From NCBI GenBank assembly GCA_946886255.1, contig CAMPIG010000099.1, positions 1 through 12,047 of the forward strand: 12,047 nucleotides of DNA, written 5' to 3'. Position 1 is the first letter of the stretch; every line of letters begins with the position of its first letter. The translations under genes were made by a program, and so were the position numbers. This document shows, in pieces, positions 6,567-12,047 of the stretch. This DNA comes from an uncultured Cellvibrio sp. (GTDB lineage: Bacteria; Pseudomonadota; Gammaproteobacteria; Pseudomonadales; Cellvibrionaceae). A model generated the notes under the pieces. The model saw only the letters and a list, made by a program, of their open reading frames with translations. It made no database searches and was not told the DNA's origin.

Positions 6567-7802
6567 ATGGTTCGGATATTCCATGCTTCTTCCGATGCGC
6601 CCAAGGTGAATATCCGGGTGAACGACGAGGTTGTTGCCGAGGCAGTGGACTATCAGGAATCTACGGGTTATTTGACAGTGCCGGAAGATATTTATGAAGT
6701 CGCTGTAGAAGGCATTATTCCCGGCGGCAACGCTGTGGTGATCGGTCCGGTTGACCTCGATTTTATGACGGACATGAACTACGACGTTATCGCGGTTAAC
6801 ACGGTTGCGGATATTGAGACCATGGTATTGCAAGACGACGGCAAGTTGATGGATGCCAGCCAGGTGCGCGTGCGTGTCGCTCATCTGGCTGCGGCTGCGC
6901 CGGAAGTTAACGTGTTCGTCACGGCGCCCGGCGCTGACCTGGCCGGTGCTGCTGAATTGGGCAGCTTTGCGTTCAAGGAAACTCTTGGTCCGGTAGAGGT
7001 GGATGCAGGGAATTACCAGATTCGCGTCACCTTGGCTGACAACACCGTGGTGTTCGACTCTGGTGAAGTGCCATTGATGGGCGGCAAGGATCTGTTGATC
7101 GGCGCTGTTCTAAATGTCGGCACGGGCGACTCACCAGTTCAATTAGCCGTCTTGGATGGCGATGACGTGGCAATTCTGTCGGATGCCATGGCCGGAGCTG
7201 ATCTGCGTGTTGTGCACGCGTCAGCCGACGCACCTGCGGTTGATGTGATCGTCAATGATGCCGGTTCAGCGGCCATTAGCAACCTGGTATTCCCCGATGC
7301 GACCGACTACATCAATCTCGCTGCCGATACCTACAACTTCAAAGTAACCACCACCGGTACCCTGATCCCGGCGGTGATCGATGCTGATGTGGTCTTGGGT
7401 AATGGTATGGCATACAGCTTGTTAACTGTCGGTGCACTGGCGGATATCGAGCCGCTGTTGTTGACCGACAATCATCGTTCAGTCGCTACCGAAGCACGGG
7501 TACGGCTGGTGCATGGATCGACCCTGGCGGGTAATGTGGATATCTATGTTGTTCCCGTCGGTACTGCGATTGCATCTGCTGAGCCAGCGTTCTCTGATGT
7601 GCCATTCAAGGCTGAGACTGGCTATGTCTCTCTGGCTGCCGGTGAATACGATGTGGGGATCACTCCCACCGGTACGACCACTGGCGCAATCAGTGCGACA
7701 CTCGAGTTTGACGCTAGCGGCATCTACACGGCTATCGCCCGCGACGGTGCTGGTTTGATCGTGCCTCTCGGCGTTATCGGCCTGGACGGTCTTGCGCCCT
7801 GA
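6567..7802 (+). CDS. DUF4397 repeat protein, probably 5'-truncated
   Basis: The open frame encodes about 411 residues from ATG 6567 (an in-frame TTG at 6543 is an alternative; a stop closes the frame at 6522-6524). It contains four DUF4397-type beta-rich repeats beginning near residues 2, 100, 213 and 312. Each opens with a VR-x-xH-A motif: VRIFHASSDAP, VRVAHLAAAAP, LRVVHASADAP and VRLVHGSTLAG. Each then has a glycine-rich strand and a Y-x-V/F-x-V strand. DUF4397 proteins are usually exported, often as lipoproteins, and their function is unknown. Here there is no signal peptide, no convincing ribosome binding site (only GGAAAA seven bases before ATG 6567) and no clear promoter. Upstream sequence carries an out-of-frame Ig-like remnant. 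The rest of the frame is intact with normal codon use, so the break may be recent, or a sequencing error. Function unknown. Confidence 0.75.
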   Translation: MVRIFHASSDAPKVNIRVNDEVVAEAVDYQESTGYLTVPEDIYEVAVEGIIPGGNAVVIGPVDLDFMTDMNYDVIAVNTVADIETMVLQDDGKLMDASQVRVRVAHLAAAAPEVNVFVTAPGADLAGAAELGSFAFKETLGPVEVDAGNYQIRVTLADNTVVFDSGEVPLMGGKDLLIGAVLNVGTGDSPVQLAVLDGDDVAILSDAMAGADLRVVHASADAPAVDVIVNDAGSAAISNLVFPDATDYINLAADTYNFKVTTTGTLIPAVIDADVVLGNGMAYSLLTVGALADIEPLLLTDNHRSVATEARVRLVHGSTLAGNVDIYVVPVGTAIASAEPAFSDVPFKAETGYVSLAAGEYDVGITPTGTTTGAISATLEFDASGIYTAIARDGAGLIVPLGVIGLDGLAP

Positions 7803-7840
7803 TTTAAACCCTCTGTTTTTCAGCGTTACGTCTCCTCTTG

Positions 7841-7869
7841 GCCCGGCTTCATGCCGGGCTATTTTATTT
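7841..7869 (+). terminator. Rho-independent terminator after the DUF4397 gene
   Basis: The stem GCCCGGC (7841-7847) / GCCGGGC (7853-7859) has a five-base loop and is followed by TATTTTATTT. It lies 38 bases after the stop and separates this gene from the CPBP operon. Confidence 0.88.
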
Positions 7870-7885
7870 CCGGACAAATAAAATT

Positions 7886-7914
7886 TTGCATTCCCGGTTT
7901 ATGTGTATTAGTGT
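7886..7914 (+). promoter_or_regulatory. Weak candidate promoter of the CPBP-gntR-natAB operon
   Basis: TTGCAT at 7886-7891 resembles a -35 element. Seventeen bases later TAGTGT (7909-7914) is a poor -10. The position, after the DUF4397 terminator and about 70 bases before the first gene of the operon, is right. The -10 would lie inside the inverted repeat at 7905-7922, which fits repression. Confidence 0.3.
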
Positions 7915-7922
7915 GCTGATAC
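7905..7922 (+). promoter_or_regulatory. Candidate operator for the YtrA-type GntR regulator
   Basis: GTATTAGTGTGCTGATAC is an imperfect inverted repeat: two 7-base arms match at 6 of 7 positions around TGTG. It overlaps the likely -10 region of the operon that contains the GntR gene. YtrA-type regulators usually bind palindromes just upstream of their own operons. Assignment is by position and symmetry only. Confidence 0.4.
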
Positions 7923-7982
7923 GCTGGAGCAAGCGTTATCGGTCAACGATATTTACATCCATTATTTGTCAGGGATTCGCTT

Positions 7983-8822
7983 ATGAATGACTCATCGCTT
8001 GATATTATTAATCCAGATTCATCTTCCGCAAGCCCATCTGAACTTCCCTTTGCGCCGCAAACCCCGGTTGCTCCACCCGTTCCGCAACATCTGCCGCGTG
8101 TAGGGCCATCATTTGGCTGGCTGATACTTTTTCTGGTGTTGTTCTTTGCTTCCGCGGTCTTTTACGTGGTGGGCTATGGGGCGGTGCTCGGCTACCAATC
8201 TGCGGTGCAAGGTGTCGCTTTGCCAGAGCCAGCGCAAATAGAAGTCATGATTCAAGAACATTTGGGTCAGCCCGGCGGGCTGGCGGGTTTGTATTTGTTG
8301 CAATGCCTGATCCTGTTGCCCGTTATTGTGGCTGTTGCACACTTTCGCACGCAGCATTGGTCTGCCACCTTGGGTTTCAAGCGGTTTGCTGTGGGAAGTC
8401 TGGCGGTGTGGATGCTCATCTGGCTCGCCTATCTCGCCATCACCTACATAATTAATTTACTGGCACAAGTGGACCCGGGCGATTTTATGCGCTCCCTCAA
8501 TGGCAGCCGCCATTTCGGTGTGGCACTGGTATTGGTGATCGGTGCGCCGCTGCTGGAAGAATTAATCTTTCGCGGCTATCTGTTTAAAGCCTGGCGCCAC
8601 AGCCGCCTGGGATTATCCGGTACGCTCTTGCTAACCTCGGTGCTATTTACCGCGTTGCACCTCAGCCAGTACAACTGGATTTACCTCTCGATGATTTTTG
8701 TTCTGTCGCTGATCCTCGGCTTGGCGCGCGAGAAATCCGGTTCAATCTGGGTGCCTTTGGCCATTCACGCCGCCAACAATCTGGTCGCGACAGTCACGAT
8801 TATTTATTTGGGTATGCTCTGA
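7983..8822 (+). CDS. CPBP (CAAX-type) intramembrane metalloprotease family protein
   Basis: This 279-residue integral membrane protein belongs to the CPBP/ABI family of glutamate metalloproteases, whose bacterial members are often tied to bacteriocin self-immunity or membrane-protein processing. The three family motifs are present: EExxxR as E192-E193-LIF-R197, FxxxH as F222-TAL-H226, and HxxxN as H262-AAN-N266. About seven hydrophobic segments can be seen, near residues 46-68, 100-120, 136-160, 177-200, 213-228, 233-249 and 256-278. The first 42 residues form a Ser/Pro-rich hydrophilic leader with no signal peptide, probably cytoplasmic. AGGG at 7971-7974 lies eight bases before ATG, supporting the start. 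The gntR gene begins 15 bases after the stop. Substrate unknown; catalytic residues look intact, so an active enzyme is plausible. Confidence 0.88.
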   Translation: MNDSSLDIINPDSSSASPSELPFAPQTPVAPPVPQHLPRVGPSFGWLILFLVLFFASAVFYVVGYGAVLGYQSAVQGVALPEPAQIEVMIQEHLGQPGGLAGLYLLQCLILLPVIVAVAHFRTQHWSATLGFKRFAVGSLAVWMLIWLAYLAITYIINLLAQVDPGDFMRSLNGSRHFGVALVLVIGAPLLEELIFRGYLFKAWRHSRLGLSGTLLLTSVLFTALHLSQYNWIYLSMIFVLSLILGLAREKSGSIWVPLAIHAANNLVATVTIIYLGML

Positions 8823-8837
8823 GGCAGAATCGCAACG

Positions 8838-9212
8838 ATGTTCATCCTCGATCCACATTCCGATATACCGATTTATCGGCAACTGGTTGAGCAGGTCAAG
8901 CGCATGATTGCCGGTGGGCAGTTAAAAAACGGCGATGCCTTGCCATCGGTGCGCGATCTTGCGCTTACGCATTCGGTAAATCCCATGACCATCTCCAAAG
9001 CCTACGGGTTGTTGCAACGCGAAGGTTTGTTGGTGCGTCAGCCAGGCAAACCGATGCAGGTTGCGACACTAAAAACCCGTGAGACAGCGAATAAACGTAT
9101 TGAACGCCTTGCGCCGCAATTGGACCAACTTATTCTGGCGGCGCGTCAACTGGAGGTATCTGATCAGATGTTACTGGATGCGTTAACTAAACAACTATTG
9201 AAGCAATCATGA
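8838..9212 (+). CDS. GntR-family transcriptional regulator, YtrA subfamily
   Basis: This is a 124-residue regulator, the small size typical of the YtrA subfamily, which has a winged helix and only a short helical dimerisation tail instead of a ligand-binding domain. The DNA-binding domain covers about residues 10-75: PIYRQLVEQVKRMIAGG, LPSVRDLAL, then NPMTISKAYGLLQREGLL with the recognition helix near 49-60, and the wing VRQPGKP. Residues 80-120 form the C-terminal helices. YtrA regulators nearly always sit with and repress ABC transporter genes, which fits natA-like and natB-like genes downstream. Its stop codon overlaps the next gene's first possible ATG (ATGA). GAGG at 8821-8824 is 13 bases from the ATG, a weak site, so translation may be coupled to the upstream gene. 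Confidence 0.9.
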   Translation: MFILDPHSDIPIYRQLVEQVKRMIAGGQLKNGDALPSVRDLALTHSVNPMTISKAYGLLQREGLLVRQPGKPMQVATLKTRETANKRIERLAPQLDQLILAARQLEVSDQMLLDALTKQLLKQS

Positions 9213-9226
9213 AGCAAGGAACGTGT

Positions 9227-10747
9227 ATGCGAATAATCCCTGTTGCTCTGTTGAGCGTCTTCCTGGCGAGCTGTGATAACTCGTCAGTGGAGCAGTTACC
9301 GATTAGCCAAGGGCTACTGAGCGCGTGCCCGGACTTTTCAGAAACCGGCAAGCCGCCGATCGTACAAAATGCACAATGCGGCATCCTGCAAGTAAAAGAA
9401 AATCCGCAGGATGCGAACAGCCGCGAGATTGGTTTGAACATCCTGCGTTTACCGGCGATTAATCCGACCCCGCAACCCGACCCGCTGTTTATCATTGCCG
9501 GCGGTCCCGGCCAATCGGCGGTAGAGATTGCGGAGCATATTTTCTACACCTTCAATGAAGTCAGAAAAAATCGCGATATTGTTTTTATCGATCAGCGCGG
9601 CACGGGAAAATCCAATCCCCTGGAGTGTGCAGAGTTTGATGATGTTCATTATCAGTTGTCGTTACTCGAACAACAGCAACGATTAAAAACCATCGTGCAA
9701 GCCTGTGCGGAAAAACTGGGTGAACAGTTGCAGTTTTACACCACACCTTACGCCGTGCAGGATCTCGACACCGTGCGGCAGGCATTGGGTTATCAGCGTA
9801 TTAATGTGTGGGGCGTTTCCTACGGTACGCGCGTTGCCCTGGAATATATGCGCCGCTATCCGGAGGCAACGCGCAGCAGCATTTTAGATGGCGTCGCGCC
9901 GGTCAATATTGCCTTGCCCTGGCACGGCGGAGAAGACGCCCTGGCTTCGCTGCGTCTGCTGAGCGAGCAATGCAATGCGATGGACGCTTGTGCAAAAAAA
10001 TTCGGTGATGTGTTGCACAACGCCGAAAACATCGCGCAACGATTGGCGGAACAACCGGTGGAGGTCACCGTTGCACATCCACGTACCCAGGCGCCTTTTA
10101 CCTTATCGATGAATCACCAGATTTTTGCGTCGATGATTCGCATGGCGCTTTATACGCGTGACTTGTCGGTGCTGTTACCACTGGCCATTAGCAATGCACA
10201 GGATGACAACTATGATTTGCTGGCATCGTTGATTGTGATGGCGGGTGAGCAAACGGAATTAATGGGTATCAGCTACGGAATGCATTTCACTGTATTGTGC
10301 AACGAAGATTATCCACAGTACCAGTCGCGCACCGAGGCTTCGGTGGATTTTTTGTCGGCCAACCTTGCAACTGCTTTTGCGGACGTGTGCGAAATCTGGC
10401 CGCGTTATCCGCTGGATGAAAACTATTTCATGCCAATTGAAAGCGATATTCCCACCTTGATGCTGTCCGGCCAACGCGATCCGGTCACGCCGCCGCGCTG
10501 GGCCGAACAGGTCGGTCAGCATTTATCGCAGGCGCGTCATTTGATCGCTCCCGGCGGTCATCATTCAATTACCTATGACGGTTGTGTAGCGCAATTAATT
10601 GCGCAATTTATCCAACGCGCCAGCGCGGACACACTGGAAACAAGCTGCGTAGAAAACATCCAGCCACTCGCGCCTTATTTCGCGGTTGGGCAAGAGGTTG
10701 AAACGGACAAGGATGCGGAAGACTCAGTAGGAGAGCCAACGCCATGA
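9227..10747 (+). CDS. S33-type alpha/beta-hydrolase lipoprotein (proline iminopeptidase / TAP-like)
   Basis: The product is a predicted lipid-anchored periplasmic serine hydrolase of 506 residues in the tripeptidyl/prolyl aminopeptidase-like branch of the alpha/beta-hydrolase fold. I prefer ATG 9227 because AGGA lies six bases upstream and the resulting N-terminus is a lipoprotein signal, with lipobox LASC and Cys16. ATG 9209, which overlaps the gntR stop as ATGA, would add six residues. Motifs: oxyanion loop GGPGQS at 92-97, DQRGTGKSNP, nucleophile elbow GVSYG with Ser198, acid Asp418 in GQRDPVTPP, and His445/446 in GGHHSI. All catalytic elements are present. Residue +2 after the Cys is Asp, the classical inner-membrane retention signal in E. 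coli. The stop overlaps the ABC ATPase start (ATGA). The substrate is unknown; a peptide is the family-based guess. Confidence 0.87.
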   Translation: MRIIPVALLSVFLASCDNSSVEQLPISQGLLSACPDFSETGKPPIVQNAQCGILQVKENPQDANSREIGLNILRLPAINPTPQPDPLFIIAGGPGQSAVEIAEHIFYTFNEVRKNRDIVFIDQRGTGKSNPLECAEFDDVHYQLSLLEQQQRLKTIVQACAEKLGEQLQFYTTPYAVQDLDTVRQALGYQRINVWGVSYGTRVALEYMRRYPEATRSSILDGVAPVNIALPWHGGEDALASLRLLSEQCNAMDACAKKFGDVLHNAENIAQRLAEQPVEVTVAHPRTQAPFTLSMNHQIFASMIRMALYTRDLSVLLPLAISNAQDDNYDLLASLIVMAGEQTELMGISYGMHFTVLCNEDYPQYQSRTEASVDFLSANLATAFADVCEIWPRYPLDENYFMPIESDIPTLMLSGQRDPVTPPRWAEQVGQHLSQARHLIAPGGHHSITYDGCVAQLIAQFIQRASADTLETSCVENIQPLAPYFAVGQEVETDKDAEDSVGEPTP

Positions 10748-11487
10748 TTCAGATTGAACATATCAGTAAACAATTTGGAAAAATCGAAGCGCTCAAGGAT
10801 GTCAGCTTCACCCTGAATGATGGTGAAATTACCGGTCTGCTCGGTGTAAACGGTGCGGGCAAGACTACCTTGATGCGTTTGATCTACGGATTGCTACAAC
10901 CCAGCAACGGCCGCATTCTGGTGGACGGTGTTGATGTCGCGCGGCAACCGGATCGCGCGCGGCAGCGCCTGGGTGTCTTGCCCGATGATACCGGCTTGTA
11001 CAAGCGACTGACGGCGCGGGAAAACATTCGCTATTTCGGTGAGTTACATCATTTGCCGTCGGAAGCATTGGCTAAAAGTTGTGAAGAATTAATTGAACTG
11101 CTCGGCATGCATAATATTGCAGATCGTCGTGCGGAAGGTTTTTCTCTCGGTGAACGGATGAAAACGGCATTGGCGCGCGCCATTGTGCATCAACCGCAAC
11201 ACATCATGCTCGATGAACCGACTAACGGGTTAGATGTGATTACCACACGCGCTGTGCGGCGCATGTTGGTTGCGCTGCGCGACCAGGGCCGCTGTGTATT
11301 ATTTTCCAGCCATTTAATGCACGAAGTGACCGGTTTGTGTGACCGCATTATTGTTATCGCACAAGGCCGTATTGTTGCTGATGGCTCCGTGGCAGCGGTG
11401 ATTGAGCAAACGCAAACAACCTCGCTGGAAGAAGCTTTTATTTATTTATCAGAATTACCCGCACAGGACGTCGCCCATGCTGAATAA
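10744..11487 (+). CDS. natA: ABC transporter ATP-binding protein, NatA-like
   Basis: This 247-residue ATPase subunit would power the exporter formed with the following permease. Walker A is GVNGAGKTT (residues 34-42), the signature is FSLGER (132-137) in place of LSGGQ, Walker B is IMLDEP with Asp156 and Glu157, and the H-loop is His189 in SSHLMHEV. The Q-loop position reads VLPDDTGLYKRLT, with Asp80 where many ABC proteins have Gln; as far as I recall this is common in NatA-like proteins. Bacillus NatAB exports Na+, but most proteins called NatA are known only by similarity, so the substrate is open. ATGA overlap with the hydrolase gene and an 11-base overlap with the permease gene show tight co-transcription. 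Confidence 0.92.
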   Translation: MIQIEHISKQFGKIEALKDVSFTLNDGEITGLLGVNGAGKTTLMRLIYGLLQPSNGRILVDGVDVARQPDRARQRLGVLPDDTGLYKRLTARENIRYFGELHHLPSEALAKSCEELIELLGMHNIADRRAEGFSLGERMKTALARAIVHQPQHIMLDEPTNGLDVITTRAVRRMLVALRDQGRCVLFSSHLMHEVTGLCDRIIVIAQGRIVADGSVAAVIEQTQTTSLEEAFIYLSELPAQDVAHAE

Positions 11488-12047
11488 ATTATTCTGGCGT
11501 TCAGTCGCCATTGTCCTGCGCAAGGAAATCAAGGATGCCGTGCGTGACAAACGCACCATGCGCCTGGCATTTTTACCGGCGCTTTATTTTGTGGGAATGT
11601 TCGCGGCGGGCGTGTTGTTTGCCGTTAATATGCAAAAAGATCATCAGGAAGGCGGTCTGCTGAATGTGCCTGTTGCCATTTCCGGTGCGGAATATTTACC
11701 GGAGTTGACGCAATGGCTTATCGAGCGCGGTGCTGAACTCAAACCCGTCACCGGCGATGCCTATCAACAAGTCAAAGATAAAACACTGGATTTTGCACTC
11801 ATCATCCCATCCTCTGCGCAAGAAGAGCGGGCGCAAGGTAAAGCGGCAACCTTATGGCTGGTGTACGACGCGGCCAATCCCAAAGTGCATTCCGGTGTGG
11901 GGTTTGTGCGCGGCCAGATTCACGCCTGGAGCGCTAAAAACGGTAATTTGCAATTGATGGCGCGCGGCATATCGCCGGAGCTGCGTAACACGGTTAACCT
12001 GCGTGAAAGCAACGTGGCCAGTGATCAGAAGATGGGTGTTTATATCC
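11477..12047 (+). CDS. natB: ABC-2 type permease, NatB-like (3' end outside window)
   Basis: The frame opens at ATG 11477, eleven bases inside the end of the ATPase gene, and stays open to the window end (190 residues seen). The N-terminus has VLRKEIKDAVRDKRTMRLAF, a typical cytoplasmic lead-in for ABC-2 permeases of the NatB/YhaP type (KE-x-x-D-x-x-RD-R). A first membrane helix follows at about residues 29-50 (FLPALYFVGMFAAGVLFAV). After it comes a large extracytoplasmic domain (from about residue 52), with VPVAISG, YLPELTQWLIERG and LDFALIIP, as in NatB homologues. The remaining membrane helices are beyond the window. It forms the membrane channel for the adjacent ATPase. Transported substrate not predictable from this. 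Confidence 0.88.
   Translation, partial: MLNKLFWRSVAIVLRKEIKDAVRDKRTMRLAFLPALYFVGMFAAGVLFAVNMQKDHQEGGLLNVPVAISGAEYLPELTQWLIERGAELKPVTGDAYQQVKDKTLDFALIIPSSAQEERAQGKAATLWLVYDAANPKVHSGVGFVRGQIHAWSAKNGNLQLMARGISPELRNTVNLRESNVASDQKMGVYI

Noticed and set aside
6498..6884. Minus-strand frame of 128 codons opposite the DUF4397 5' end
   Set aside because: Its composition and codon pattern are those of a shadow of the + frame, and no motif or ribosome binding site is seen.
7479..7877. Minus-strand frame of 132 codons opposite the DUF4397 3' end
   Set aside because: It is antisense to a strongly coding frame, runs through the terminator hairpin, and its protein has no recognisable features.
9209..9211. 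ATG overlapping the gntR stop as start of the hydrolase gene
   Set aside because: Possible, but ATG 9227 has AGGA six bases upstream and gives a clean lipoprotein signal. The two differ by only six residues.
11730..11957. Plus-strand frame of 75 codons near the window end
   Set aside because: It lies in another frame inside the natB-like permease gene, whose own frame is open and shows clear permease features.

Overview
The window looks like chromosomal DNA of a gammaproteobacterium with roughly 50% G+C. The gene order infB-rbfA-truB-rpsO-pnp and the protein sequences fit that class. The flavour (DUF4397 protein, ECF/ChrR pair, YtrA-type operon) suggests a Cellvibrionaceae-like or related marine/soil lineage, but that narrower placement is inference. 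No tRNA, rRNA, CRISPR array or insertion sequence was seen. No gene-free stretch exceeds about 190 bases.

Region 1 (1-5078, all +) is the conserved translation/RNA-metabolism cluster. It holds the 3' end of infB (IF-2), a strong hairpin terminator, rbfA and truB joined by a one-base stop/start overlap, rpsO with its own terminator, and pnp with a GTG start. IF-2 and RbfA act in initiation and 30S maturation, TruB modifies tRNA U55, S15 is a 30S protein, and PNPase degrades RNA. The cluster closes with a long, nearly perfect hairpin that can serve as a bidirectional terminator for pnp and for the convergent anti-sigma gene.

Region 2 (5096-6473, all -) is a two-gene stress operon: an ECF sigma factor of the RpoE/ChrR type (ECF11-like) and its ChrR-like zinc anti-sigma factor. 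They overlap by ATGA. The anti-sigma gene keeps both the HxxxCxxC zinc site and all four cupin ligands with the spacing known from ChrR. Upstream of the sigma gene is TGATCT-N18-TAATAA, a good match to the promoter type these sigma factors read, so the operon probably activates itself.

Region 3 (6470-7869, +) holds a four-repeat DUF4397 protein that has no signal peptide. Just upstream, in another frame, lies a short remnant of a bacterial Ig-like domain that would run into the DUF4397 part if one base were removed. The locus looks 5'-truncated and frameshifted.

Region 4 (7905-12047, +) is a tightly packed operon: a CPBP (CAAX-type) membrane protease, a short GntR/YtrA-type repressor, an S33 alpha/beta-hydrolase lipoprotein, and a NatAB-type ABC exporter (ATPase, and a permease cut by the window end). 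An imperfect inverted repeat ahead of the first gene is a candidate operator. The combination suggests an inducible envelope or peptide-stress module, which is inference.
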